NCBI GenBank assembly: GCA_963676165.1
Contig: OY781043.1
Location: 1,550,001-1,614,000 of the forward strand
Source of the DNA: JAQIBY01 sp963676165
Lineage (GTDB): Bacteria > Bacteroidota > Bacteroidia > Bacteroidales > ML635J-15
Length of the DNA stretch: 64,000 nucleotides
Direction of reading: 5' to 3'
Shown: one piece after another, positions 16,526 to 24,974 of the stretch
Layout of the letters: every line of letters starts with the position of its first letter
How positions within the stretch are numbered: position 1 is the stretch's first letter
Made by a program: the position numbers and the translations under genes
The notes under the pieces: generated by a model
The model's database searches: none
The model's input: the letters and a program-made list of their open reading frames with translations, nothing else
What the model was told of the DNA's origin: nothing

Positions 16526-18073
16526 TTAGTCAATAGGTGGTAAACCTTCGTATGAATCTCCTGGAATGATTGTGAAATTACCTTTGTTTTCTTCTACTTG
16601 TCTGTCAAAATACATGATGCCATCCAGGTGATCAATTTCATGTTGAAAAATATGGGCAGTATATTGTTGGTTAATACGTTCAATAACATGTTCTCCAGTT
16701 TCTGTATAATATTCAACATCAATCCAAATTGCACGGTATGAAAATCCTTCTACATTCGGGTAATCTCCTCCTGAAGGAACAGACAAGCATCCATCGCTGC
16801 GATATGCAACAGTATCAGAATATGCAATAATTCTTGGGTTGTAATAGGTTTCCCAAGGGTGCATGATTGCACCGATGTCATATCTCTGCACCCAAATAAC
16901 ACGGCGATTAATTCCAACTTGTGGTGCGGCAATGCCTACCCCAGATTCCGCTCCAACAGTGTATTGCATTCGTGAGACAAGATGTTCAAGATTTTCTTCG
17001 TTAAGAAGCACATTCGTTGATCTTGTACGCAATATCATGCTATCTGGTTGTTCAAATATATTCATCACATCCATAACAGAAGATGATGAGCCATTTAAAA
17101 TGGTGTCATTTTCTGAAGCTGTGAATGGAATTGCTATTGTTGCTTGATGCATTTCCAGAGCACGAGAAGCACCACAATCGTTGTAAGCCCAAATGTAAAG
17201 CTGATAATTGGTTCCAGCTAATAAATCATCTGTAATCATTTGAGTATTTGTCCCAAGTTCTACAGCTTCTGAATAATTGTTTTCATAAGCATATTTGTAC
17301 CCATTGCAGTCAACATTATTCCATTCCCAAGTAATTTCATTTTCTGATGCGGAAATATGGCTAGGTGTTGGGGTGTTTGGTTGAAGATTGGTTAAATGTG
17401 TGAAATCAAAAATTATGGTTTCAGATTGTGTTATAATCTCTATCTGGCTGATGTTTTCACTGCTTTGACATGCAGTTGTCCATGCAGTAAATTGCAATTC
17501 ATCTCCATGATTGATTTGAAATGCAGTCCCATTTTTAGATGCTTCTTTTTGATAAGATGCAACTCCAAGATATTCAAGTTTTAAATCTGAGCTCGAATCA
17601 CTTTCTGAGATGATTTTTAAGGTATGTTGTGCATTGCCTGACTGGATTTTTGCAACATATTGTCCGCTAGGTCCATTTTGCAACTGAAAATGCTGTTCTC
17701 CTGCATCTGTGTCAAATTGTTTGTCCAATAGCTTTCTCCCTTGAATATCAAAAAGTAAAAAATGTATGCCTTTTTCTTGGGTGTAAACTTTTATAGTGCT
17801 TTTTTCTTTGCTTGGGTTTGGATAAACGTTGGCATAAAGACCTGTTTCGTTTAATTGTATATCCTCAATGTCTGATAATAAGTTAATAGACAGTCGATTG
17901 TTAGGATAATATAGCATGGTGTCACAAGTGGAACTCAAATTTTCAATGTAAATGGAGTCAAGGACTAATTGATTTCCTGATTGATTGATGGAAAAATCTA
18001 TTTCAATTGTTTCTTGGGCAATTGATGAGATTACACTGAGAAGCACAATTAAGCTGGTGAGCAAAGATTTCAT
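16526..18073 (-). CDS. Exported protein with C-terminal peptide deformylase domain
   Basis: A 515-residue protein read from 18073, which gives the signal peptide MKSLLTSLIVLLSVISSIAQ. Residues about 82-155 (YPNPSKEKSTI, LLFDIQGRKLL, SGQYVAKI) resemble the T9SS type A sorting domain, but it is internal. A fibronectin-like stretch (about 240-315) follows. Residues about 335-505 are a complete peptide deformylase: GVGIAAPQVG (378-387), DGCLS (427-431, Cys ligand; Asp where cytoplasmic enzymes have Glu) and HEIDH (478-482, two His ligands and catalytic Glu). Deformylases normally act in the cytoplasm on nascent chains, so an exported one must have another substrate, perhaps formyl peptides. Confidence 0.85.
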   Translation of the reverse strand: MKSLLTSLIVLLSVISSIAQETIEIDFSINQSGNQLVLDSIYIENLSSTCDTMLYYPNNRLSINLLSDIEDIQLNETGLYANVYPNPSKEKSTIKVYTQEKGIHFLLFDIQGRKLLDKQFDTDAGEQHFQLQNGPSGQYVAKIQSGNAQHTLKIISESDSSSDLKLEYLGVASYQKEASKNGTAFQINHGDELQFTAWTTACQSSENISQIEIITQSETIIFDFTHLTNLQPNTPTPSHISASENEITWEWNNVDCNGYKYAYENNYSEAVELGTNTQMITDDLLAGTNYQLYIWAYNDCGASRALEMHQATIAIPFTASENDTILNGSSSSVMDVMNIFEQPDSMILRTRSTNVLLNEENLEHLVSRMQYTVGAESGVGIAAPQVGINRRVIWVQRYDIGAIMHPWETYYNPRIIAYSDTVAYRSDGCLSVPSGGDYPNVEGFSYRAIWIDVEYYTETGEHVIERINQQYTAHIFQHEIDHLDGIMYFDRQVEENKGNFTIIPGDSYEGLPPID

Positions 18074-18195
18074 ACGTCTATTTGGCTTGATTATCTTGTA
18101 AAAATAATCATTTTGTGACACTTTATGAATCGTTTAAGCCATTAAATGTCAGAATGCATAAAATGCTTATAAGCAGAATGTCAAATGAGACAGAC

Positions 18196-19563
18196 TTACA
18201 CGTTTCCTGCGACTGTTTTGATGTTTAAGAATTCACGGAAGCCTTCTACTGAAAGCTCTCTGCCATAACCGCTTTCTTTTACGCCACCAAAAGGGAGTCG
18301 AGGGTCAGATTTGACAAAATCGTTGATGAATACAGCACCAGACATAATTTCTGCAGCAACGGCTTCGGCTCGCGCCTTATTTTGAGAAAAGACAGCTGCT
18401 CCAAGTCCAAAAACTGTATCGTTTGCAACATGGATTGCTTCATTATCATCTTTAACCCGAATGACAGAAGCCACTGGACCAAACAATTCATCGTGATATG
18501 CTGGCATTCCAACTTTAACCTCCGTTAAAATAGTAGGAGGGTAGAAAGCACCTTCCATTTCTGGGATTTCACCCCCGAGTATGCATGTAGCACCTTCCTT
18601 TATGGATGCTTGAACTTGGTAATGCAAATCGTCGCGGAAACTTTTATTTGCTAAAGGTCCCATTTTACAACTGTCTTCCAATGGATTTCCAGGTTTGACT
18701 TTTTCTAATATCGATTTGAATGCTGCAATAAATTTATCGTAAACGGAATCATGAACAATAAATCGTTTGGCTCCAATGCAAGACTGTCCAGCATTTAAAA
18801 GTCTTCCTGCTGCACATTTTTCAGCTGCAAGTTTGATGTCCGCATCTTCAAGAACCAAATATGGATCACTACCACCTAATTCTAGAACCGTTTTCTTAAG
18901 TGATTTTCCTGCTGCCTCTGCAACTTTTTTACCTGCTTCAGTACTTCCTGTTAGTGTGACACCAGCAATGCGCTCGTCATGAATAATATTTGCAGTGTCT
19001 GAACCTTTTACCAATACAGACTGAAAAACGCCTTTTGGAAAGCCAGCTTCTTCAAAAACTGTTTGTATGGCAAGTGAGCATCCACTTACATTGCTTGCAT
19101 GCTTTAAAATGCCTGTATTTCCAGCCATTAAATTTGGAGCAGCAAAACGAAATACCTGCCAAAACGGGAAATTCCATGGCATAATGGCTAGAATACTTCC
19201 AATAGGTTCATATTGAACGCGAGACAGTGAATAATCCGTTTCTATGTTTTTATGATTTAGAAAACTCTCCGCATTGTTTGCATAATATTCACAAACCCAG
19301 GCTGATTTTTCAGTTTCAGCTCGTGCTTCAGATATGGCTTTACCCATCTCCATGCTCATGAGTTTTGCAAATTCATCCTTTTTCTGTCTAAGAATATTTG
19401 CTGCTTCACGCATGAGTTTAGCACGTTCGTCTAGTGAAGTTTTACGCCATGACTGAAATGCTTGATTCGAGAGGTTTAGGATGTTATCAATTTCTTCTTT
19501 GTTATGCTCTTGATAGGATGCAATAAGTTGGTAATTCGCTGGGTTGATACTTTTAAGACTCAT
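18196..19563 (-). CDS. NAD(P)-dependent aldehyde dehydrogenase, succinate-semialdehyde type
   Basis: A 455-residue enzyme of the aldehyde dehydrogenase superfamily. The nucleotide-binding TGSTEAGKKVAEAAGKSLK, the general-base Glu in TVLELGGSDPY and the catalytic Cys in NAGQSCIGAKRFIV are all present, with the PFGGVKESGYGRE end motif. Its length and the N-terminal INPAN start match GabD/Sad (YneI) enzymes, which oxidise succinate semialdehyde to succinate. The exact substrate cannot be told from sequence. It lies alone on the minus strand, just after a terminator that ends the upstream usp gene. Confidence 0.85.
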   Translation of the reverse strand: MSLKSINPANYQLIASYQEHNKEEIDNILNLSNQAFQSWRKTSLDERAKLMREAANILRQKKDEFAKLMSMEMGKAISEARAETEKSAWVCEYYANNAESFLNHKNIETDYSLSRVQYEPIGSILAIMPWNFPFWQVFRFAAPNLMAGNTGILKHASNVSGCSLAIQTVFEEAGFPKGVFQSVLVKGSDTANIIHDERIAGVTLTGSTEAGKKVAEAAGKSLKKTVLELGGSDPYLVLEDADIKLAAEKCAAGRLLNAGQSCIGAKRFIVHDSVYDKFIAAFKSILEKVKPGNPLEDSCKMGPLANKSFRDDLHYQVQASIKEGATCILGGEIPEMEGAFYPPTILTEVKVGMPAYHDELFGPVASVIRVKDDNEAIHVANDTVFGLGAAVFSQNKARAEAVAAEIMSGAVFINDFVKSDPRLPFGGVKESGYGRELSVEGFREFLNIKTVAGNV

Positions 19564-19580
19564 AGCTTTCCGTTTTTGTC

Positions 19581-19605
19581 AAAAAAAAGCTCCCTTAGGA
19601 GCTTT
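19581..19605 (-). terminator. Rho-independent terminator after the Usp gene
   Basis: AAAGCTCC (19586-19593) pairs with GGAGCTTT (19598-19605) around CTTA; on the minus strand a run of eight T follows. It separates the Usp gene from the aldehyde dehydrogenase gene. Confidence 0.85.
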
Positions 19606-19615
19606 ATTCAAAATT

Positions 19616-20479
19616 TTATCCTCCCATGGTTCGGAAAGAATCTCCTTTTAAGGTTATGTCGTAAGGTGTAACACTCAGAACCGGGATAGGTGAGTTGTTC
19701 AACATTTGTTGAGCGTACGATCCCATCAGCATGTTTGTCCAGGCTTTAATTTGTTCTGTCATGATTACAATCAGATCAGCTTCCACTGTTTTTGCATACT
19801 CAATAGTGACATCGGTAATGTTATCTCCAACGATAAGGCTTTTCTTGTATTTTACTTCTCTTTCATCAAAGTATTTTGCAACTTGACGAGAATAGAGTTT
19901 CAATGTATTGTGTATACCTTCACCTGTTGATGATGTAACTTTCAAAATGTGTACTTCAGCATTGAATTTTTTTGCAATACTTGCAACCAAAGGAACTTTT
20001 TCACGGGTTTCTTTCGTGATGTCAAGCGGCATAACAATGGTTTTTGGTTTTTTGTATGCTACGTTTGCCCCAATGGAAAGAACCGGACGGATTGTTCCTT
20101 CAACAATACGGTAGGCATTGCTTCCGATAAAGAAATTGCTCCAGCCTGATTCTCCGTGTGTTGTACAAATAATCATGGAGTCATCAAAAGCTTCTGCCTG
20201 CTCCGCAACTTCTTCAAATACACGTCCATTTTTAATAATGTAATTGAATTCACAATCTTTATGAAACTTGTCTGCATACTTAGCAACCAAGGCTTTCAAT
20301 TGTTTGTCTGCTTCTTCTCTTTCTTTCTTCTCGGAAATGCCATAGCGTGATGCCTTTTTTGTTTGGACATACACCATTTGCACTCTTTTTGATTTGTATT
20401 TGTTTGCCCATGTGCTTGCGTATTCAAGGGCATTTAAAGATTCTTCAGAGAAATCAATTGGTACGATAATAGTCTTCAT
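19616..20479 (-). CDS. Tandem universal stress protein (two UspA domains)
   Basis: A 287-residue cytoplasmic protein made of two Usp domains, about residues 1-140 and 148-278. The first begins with MKTIIVPIDFSEES, a typical Usp strand with the DFS motif; the second begins PKTIVMPLDITKET and ends in PIPVLSVTPYD. Each carries a version of the GSNAYRIV or GSYAQQML helix near its end, where ATP-binding members have GxxG and a Ser. In Bacteroidota tandem Usp proteins are common and their function is mostly unknown. It is divergent from anmK. Confidence 0.9.
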   Translation of the reverse strand: MKTIIVPIDFSEESLNALEYASTWANKYKSKRVQMVYVQTKKASRYGISEKKEREEADKQLKALVAKYADKFHKDCEFNYIIKNGRVFEEVAEQAEAFDDSMIICTTHGESGWSNFFIGSNAYRIVEGTIRPVLSIGANVAYKKPKTIVMPLDITKETREKVPLVASIAKKFNAEVHILKVTSSTGEGIHNTLKLYSRQVAKYFDEREVKYKKSLIVGDNITDVTIEYAKTVEADLIVIMTEQIKAWTNMLMGSYAQQMLNNSPIPVLSVTPYDITLKGDSFRTMGG

Positions 20480-20556
20480 CTTTGTGCACTTTTAGGGTTT
20501 TTTATTTTGCTCCAAAATACAAATTTTACATGAAAAATGCTAACTTTCCGGCAGAA

Positions 20557-21618
20557 ATGTCGAAAAGCAGAACATACCTCGTACTTGGTTTAATGTCAGG
20601 AACATCATTGGATGGTTTAGACATTGCAGCTTGTCGGTTTTCGAAAAATAACGATGTCTGGGTGTATGAAATAGTCGCAACTTCCTGTTATCAGTATTCC
20701 GATGAATGGAAAGACCGTCTTCGATTAGCTCATAATGATCTTTCTAAAATTGCTCTATTGGATCATGATTTTGGAGATCTTTCGGCTCGTTATGTGTTGG
20801 ATTTTATTCAAACACATGAATTGAATGCCACGGAGATTGATTTTATTGCATCTCATGGTCATACAATATTACATCAACCAGAGTTGCATAAGACTTTGCA
20901 AATTGGGTGTGGTAGGGTGATGGCAGAAATATGTCAGATTCCCGTTGTTTACGATTTTCGAAGTGCTGATGTTGAAATGGGAGGACAAGGAGCTCCTTTA
21001 GTACCAATTGGTGATCAGTTACTTTTTAACGAATATGATCAATGTCTTAATCTTGGTGGTTTTTCAAATATGTCTTATGATTCGTACGGCAAGCGAATAG
21101 CTTTTGATATTTGTCCTGTGAATTTTGTTTTGAATCAATTAGCCAGTGTTTTGGGGGAATCTTATGATAAAGATGGTAAAATTGCGAGGTCTGGTCGTTT
21201 GAATCAATCCTTGTTTCATTCTCTGGAATCCTTAGAGTATTATCAAATGCAACCACCAAAATCATTAGGAAGAGAATGGGTGGAAGCATATGTCTATCCA
21301 CTATTACATCAATTTAATATCCCAGTAGAAGATCAGATACATACAATGACAATGCATGTTGTTAGTCAACTTTCAAAGGTGCTTAACGGAAATGTTTTGG
21401 TAACGGGTGGAGGAGCAAAGAATACATTTATGATGGAAACGTTGAAAGAAAAATCATCTGCCAATATTCACATACCTGATGAGCATCTCATAGATTATAA
21501 GGAAGCCATAGTTTTTGCTTTTCTAGGATTGTTGCGATGGAGAAACAATGTCAATATACTGTCCTCAGTAACTGGTGCACCACGCGATCATTGTGCTGGT
21601 CAAATTGCACTTCCCTAA
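20557..21618 (+). CDS. anmK: Anhydro-N-acetylmuramic acid kinase
   Basis: A 353-residue sugar kinase of the ASKHA fold that opens and phosphorylates 1,6-anhydro-MurNAc released during peptidoglycan turnover, giving MurNAc-6-phosphate. Landmarks are VLGLMSGTSLDGLDIA (ATP loop), LNLGGFSNMSY, AFDICPVNFVLNQLA and LVTGGGAKNTF. I choose the ATG at 20557, ten residues before GLMSGTS, as in relatives; in-frame ATGs at 20482 and 20530 would add 25 or 9 residues. No other muropeptide recycling gene is near. The 3' end overlaps the promoter of the TtcA-like gene. Confidence 0.9.
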   Translation: MSKSRTYLVLGLMSGTSLDGLDIAACRFSKNNDVWVYEIVATSCYQYSDEWKDRLRLAHNDLSKIALLDHDFGDLSARYVLDFIQTHELNATEIDFIASHGHTILHQPELHKTLQIGCGRVMAEICQIPVVYDFRSADVEMGGQGAPLVPIGDQLLFNEYDQCLNLGGFSNMSYDSYGKRIAFDICPVNFVLNQLASVLGESYDKDGKIARSGRLNQSLFHSLESLEYYQMQPPKSLGREWVEAYVYPLLHQFNIPVEDQIHTMTMHVVSQLSKVLNGNVLVTGGGAKNTFMMETLKEKSSANIHIPDEHLIDYKEAIVFAFLGLLRWRNNVNILSSVTGAPRDHCAGQIALP

Positions 21619-21636
21619 ATCGAATTACTATCTTTG
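21604..21636 (+). promoter_or_regulatory. Promoter for the ttcA-like gene, abutting its start codon
   Basis: ATTG at 21604-21607 and TATCTTTG at 21629-21636 (perfect TAnnTTTG) with a 21-base spacer. The -7 box ends only four bases before the ATG at 21641, so transcripts from it would have almost no leader. Confidence 0.6.
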
Positions 21637-21640
21637 TATT

Positions 21641-22417
21641 ATGGAAAAGCTAGAGAAACGTTTTGTTCAGCAATTTTATGCCAAGATTGGCTCCTGTATT
21701 CATGATTATGATATGTTGCAAGATGGGGATCGTGTGCTTGTTGGTCTTTCCGGAGGAAAGGATAGTTTGGCATTGCTAAAGTCTTTGGCCGGAAGACAAC
21801 GTTTTTCTAAGGTGAGATACGATTTGCTTGCAGTTCATATTGATGTTGTTGAAGTTCCATATAAAGTTGATTTTGACTGGATGCAGTCGTTTTGTGATGA
21901 GTTAAATGTCCCGTTGCATGTAGAGAAAATTTCTGTGGATTTTTCAGCAACAAAGAAAGATTCGACATGCTTTTATTGCTCTTGGAACCGAAGAAAGCGT
22001 TTGTTTGAAATGACTAAGGAAATGAATGTAAGCAAACTTGCACTTGGACATCATCGTGACGATGCTTTAGAAACTGCATTGCTGAATATGATTTCACATG
22101 GGACATTATCTTCTTTACCGGGAAAATTAAAAATGTTTGACGGACGTGTCCAATTAATTCGTCCCTTACTAAATCTTACCGATGAGGAAACTCGAAGGTT
22201 TGCTGAAATTCAGGCTTTTCCATTGCAAAACATACAATGTCCGTATGAAAATGCGACACGTCGTTTTGAGATGAGAGATTTATTGGATGAGATGCAAAAT
22301 CGTTTTCCTGAAGCCAAGGTGAATATGTATAAAGCACTTTCGCAGATTTATTTGGATTATTTGCCAGTTGCAGATAAAGAAAATGCAATTATTCGTGACA
22401 CACGCACAATGTATTGA
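21641..22417 (+). CDS. TtcA-like tRNA 2-thiocytidine synthetase
   Basis: A 258-residue PP-loop ATPase. VLVGLSGGKDSLALL is the PP-loop; DSTCFYCSWNRRKRLFE holds the CxxC pair, and ALGHHRDDALETALLNM and NIQCPYENATRRFEMRDLL complete the TtcA pattern, with a third Cys in the last. TtcA proteins use an iron-sulfur cluster to thiolate cytidine 32 in several tRNAs. The start at 21641 (MEKLEKRF) is preferred over an upstream in-frame ATG inside anmK. Related PP-loop proteins could thiolate another base, so the exact position is inferred. Confidence 0.85.
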   Translation: MEKLEKRFVQQFYAKIGSCIHDYDMLQDGDRVLVGLSGGKDSLALLKSLAGRQRFSKVRYDLLAVHIDVVEVPYKVDFDWMQSFCDELNVPLHVEKISVDFSATKKDSTCFYCSWNRRKRLFEMTKEMNVSKLALGHHRDDALETALLNMISHGTLSSLPGKLKMFDGRVQLIRPLLNLTDEETRRFAEIQAFPLQNIQCPYENATRRFEMRDLLDEMQNRFPEAKVNMYKALSQIYLDYLPVADKENAIIRDTRTMY

Positions 22418-22447
22418 GAGTTAGTTGATTATCCCCTTAGTAGCTCT

Positions 22448-22516
22448 ATTCGATTTAGCGAATTGAAATATATCAACTTTTTTATTGATATTTCCCAATG
22501 ATGGTTTTTCAAAACC
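22448..22516. promoter_or_regulatory. Three dyads upstream of the NifX/MinD cluster
   Basis: Within the 144-base gap there are three inverted repeats: ATTCG / CGAAT (22448-22463), an imperfect one whose arms are GAAATATATCAA and TTGATATTTC (22465-22494), and GGTTTT / AAAACC with a 2-base spacer (22503-22516). No perfect TAnnTTTG box is seen. The last dyad is 45 bases before the start codon and is the best operator candidate. Confidence 0.4.
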
Positions 22517-22561
22517 AAAGGAGATTTGCCTTTACTTTGTTGTGAACTAAAATTTAAACAA

Positions 22562-22897
22562 ATGACAAAAATAGCAATCCCTGTATCGGACGGAGTTTTG
22601 AGCCAACATTTTGGCCACTGTCAACATTTTGCCTTGTATTACATTGAGAATGGAAACGTTGTCAACACTGAAGTGCTTGATGCACCACCACATCAACCTG
22701 GTTTATTGCCAAAATGGTTAGCTGAAAAAGGAGCAACTGAAATCTTGGCAGGAGGAATGGGACAACGTGCCATTGCCATTTTTAATCAATTTAAAATTAA
22801 TGTATTTGTTGGTGTGCCTAGCAAATCTGCGGATAAACTGATCGAAGATTATCTTCAAGGTACATTGATTACAAATGAAAATGCTTGCGACCATTAA
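22562..22897 (+). CDS. NifX/NifB-domain protein (dinitrogenase FeMo-cofactor biosynthesis family)
   Basis: A 111-residue single-domain protein of the PF02579 type, from MTKIAIPVSDGVLSQHFGHC through LAGGMGQRAIAIFNQFKINVFVG. Proteins of this family bind iron-sulfur or molybdenum-containing clusters; the Cys and His in HFGHCQHF are likely ligands. I start at 22562; the upstream in-frame ATG adds 12 unlikely residues. The stop overlaps the start of the first MinD-like ATPase (TAATG). There is no nitrogenase here, so this is an ORP-like member, not part of nitrogen fixation. Confidence 0.88.
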   Translation: MTKIAIPVSDGVLSQHFGHCQHFALYYIENGNVVNTEVLDAPPHQPGLLPKWLAEKGATEILAGGMGQRAIAIFNQFKINVFVGVPSKSADKLIEDYLQGTLITNENACDH

Positions 22898-23784
22898 TGA
22901 GAAAACGTATTGCAATAGCGAGTGGTAAAGGCGGAACAGGAAAAACTTCTGTGTCTGTGAATTTGGCGGCATGTATGTCTGCTATGAAATTTGACGAGTT
23001 TGAACAAATTTCATTAACAGATTTGGATGTGGAAGAACCGAATTCTGTCTTGTTTTTTACCGATGCAAAACAGTATTTTATACAAGAAGAAACCCGCTTA
23101 GTTCCCGTGTGGGATGAAAAAGCTTGTACTTTATGTAACAAGTGTTCACAAGTGTGTGAGTTCAATGCCATTGCTTTTCTTGGTAGCAGAGTGCTTGTCT
23201 TTCCCGATTTGTGTCACTCTTGCCATGCTTGTTCCACACTTTGTCCTGTTGATGCTTTGCCGATGAAGCCAAAGCGTATGGGAGAGGTGAAATATTATAA
23301 ACCTTCCCAAGATGCATTGGCATTGACAGAATATCAATTGGATATTGGACAGCCTAGTGCTGTGCCTCTGATTTCATCTGCAATTAAGCGATTAAATGAA
23401 ATTCCTGGAGATGATACCTTGTTTATTTTAGATGCACCTCCAGGAACTTCATGTCCAATGATGGAAGTATCAAAATCTTCCGATTATGTGCTTTTGGTTA
23501 CTGAACCAACTCCATTTGGATTGCACGATTTGAGTTTGGCTGTTGAGACTGTTCGTAAAATGAGTAAGCCTCTGGCTGTTATACTCAATAAAGCTGGCAG
23601 TGGTGACGACGCCATTATTGAATCTTACTGTGAAAAAGAAAATCTTAATTTGCTGGCGAAAATACCACAATCGAGAAAAATAGCGGAAGCCTATTCCCGC
23701 GGTGAATTGGTCTGGAACATTACCGATGAAATTCAAGCTGTGTGGGAAGGGTTAGCAAAAAATATAGTTGACTTATTAAAATGA
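22897..23784 (+). CDS. MinD-superfamily ATPase with inserted 2[4Fe-4S] ferredoxin domain, first copy
   Basis: A 295-residue P-loop ATPase. The deviant Walker A GKGGTGKTS (10-18) and the DLDVEEPN switch show the Mrp/MinD fold. Between about residues 68 and 122 lies a ferredoxin insert with two full CxxCxxCxxxC clusters: Cys 77, 80, 83, 87 and 106, 109, 112, 116. LDAPPGTSCPMMEV and VTEPTPFGLHDL complete the ATPase. Such proteins occur in pairs next to NifX-like proteins and are thought to assemble or transfer metal clusters. It overlaps its neighbours on both sides, so the cluster is translated together. Confidence 0.9.
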   Translation: MRKRIAIASGKGGTGKTSVSVNLAACMSAMKFDEFEQISLTDLDVEEPNSVLFFTDAKQYFIQEETRLVPVWDEKACTLCNKCSQVCEFNAIAFLGSRVLVFPDLCHSCHACSTLCPVDALPMKPKRMGEVKYYKPSQDALALTEYQLDIGQPSAVPLISSAIKRLNEIPGDDTLFILDAPPGTSCPMMEVSKSSDYVLLVTEPTPFGLHDLSLAVETVRKMSKPLAVILNKAGSGDDAIIESYCEKENLNLLAKIPQSRKIAEAYSRGELVWNITDEIQAVWEGLAKNIVDLLK

Positions 23785-24650
23785 AAGAAATAGTTGTCAT
23801 ATCAGGAAAAGGAGGTTGCGGGAAAACATCTGTGACTGCTGGATTGGCTTATGTTGGATCCCCTGATATTGTCATTGGAGATGCGGATGTAGATGCTGCA
23901 GACATGCACCTTCTGATGGCTCCGGAAAATACGAATGCAGAAGACTTTTACAGTGGTAAACTGGCCGTTGTGGATCAATCAAAGTGTGTTTTGTGTAGAA
24001 AATGTATCTCAAATTGTCATTTTGATGCCATTTCTATCACTGACGGCCGACTTGAGATTAACCCCCTTGACTGTGAAGGTTGTGGACTATGTACTCATAT
24101 TTGTCCTACTGCTGCATTGAGTATGGAGATCCGGAAGGCAGGATTACAATTTGTATCTACTGCTCGGACAGGCGCTCCTATGGTTCATGCAAAATTAGAT
24201 ATCGGAGCGGATAACTCCGGTAAACTTGTCACTAACGTACGTAAAACAAGCCGAGTTATTGCTGAACAATATGGGAAAGAAATTATTCTTACTGACGGAC
24301 CTCCTGGAATTGGATGTCCTGTTATTGCTGCCTTGTCCGGCGCATCTCTTGCTTTAATTGTGACAGAACCTACAACTTCTGGTTGGCATGATATGGTTCG
24401 TGTCTATGAATTGTTGAAAAAAATGCAAGTGAAACCTGCGTTGCTTTTGAATAAAGCTGGTTTGAATGTAGATTACGAAAAGAAAATTCATGATTTTGCA
24501 GCCTCAGAGGATATGTTGGATTTAGGTGATTTGCCTTACGATCCTTCATTCTCTAAAGCTCTTAGTCAGGCAAAAACAATTCCTGAGTCTGATAAGCAAT
24601 ACGAGCTGCAATTTCAATCCATATGGAACAAACTTTTAAAACACGCATAA
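23781..24650 (+). CDS. MinD-superfamily ATPase with inserted 2[4Fe-4S] ferredoxin domain, second copy
   Basis: A 289-residue paralogue of the preceding protein, with a four-base overlap (ATGA). Walker A is GKGGCGKTS (9-17), with Cys where the first copy has Thr. The ferredoxin insert has Cys 69, 72, 75, 79 and 98, 101, 104, 108. TDGPPGIGCPVIAALSGA and VTEPTTSGWHDMVRVYEL follow. The two copies probably form a heterodimer, as deduced from the constant pairing of such genes. The target of the cluster or electron transfer is unknown. Confidence 0.9.
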   Translation: MKEIVVISGKGGCGKTSVTAGLAYVGSPDIVIGDADVDAADMHLLMAPENTNAEDFYSGKLAVVDQSKCVLCRKCISNCHFDAISITDGRLEINPLDCEGCGLCTHICPTAALSMEIRKAGLQFVSTARTGAPMVHAKLDIGADNSGKLVTNVRKTSRVIAEQYGKEIILTDGPPGIGCPVIAALSGASLALIVTEPTTSGWHDMVRVYELLKKMQVKPALLLNKAGLNVDYEKKIHDFAASEDMLDLGDLPYDPSFSKALSQAKTIPESDKQYELQFQSIWNKLLKHA

Positions 24651-24652
24651 TT

Positions 24653-24970
24653 ATGAAATATTTATTTCCTGCAAAACAAGCAAATTGGGATGTAAAACTT
24701 GATGAACGCTTTGGTCGTGCTTCCGGATTTGTGTTGTACAATGACGAAGATGATAATTTGACATTTATCGAAAATGCAAATCAAAATGAAGGACATGGTG
24801 TTGGTATTCAGGCAGCCCAGATTGCAGTGAATGCAGGTGCAAATGTGGCTGTTGCTAGCGGGCCTATTGGACCGAAAGCAACTGATGTTTTGACACAAGC
24901 ACAAATTAAAATTGTTTCTGGTGTTGGTGAAATTTCACTTAAAGAAGCATTAGAAAAAGCAAAAGCATAG
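24653..24970 (+). CDS. NifX/NifB-domain protein, second member of the cluster
   Basis: A 105-residue PF02579-type protein starting MKYLFPAKQANWDVKLDERFGRAS. It keeps the DERFGRASGFVLY strand and the ASGPIGPKATDVL loop, but has no Cys in the region where the first member has HFGHC, so the two may bind different ligands or act as donor and acceptor. The start at 24653 is two bases after the stop of the second MinD gene. It is four bases from the radical SAM gene. Confidence 0.88.
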   Translation: MKYLFPAKQANWDVKLDERFGRASGFVLYNDEDDNLTFIENANQNEGHGVGIQAAQIAVNAGANVAVASGPIGPKATDVLTQAQIKIVSGVGEISLKEALEKAKA

Positions 24971-24974
24971 TGCA

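Noticed and set aside
18164..18175. Palindrome TGCTTATAAGCA after the aldehyde dehydrogenase gene
   Set aside because: The stem is short and AT-rich with no T run after it, so it does not support a terminator call.
22562..24970. Nitrogen fixation genes
   Set aside because: The NifX-like domains occur without nitrogenase, NifE/N or NifH, and with MinD-type ATPases, as in ORP-type clusters.
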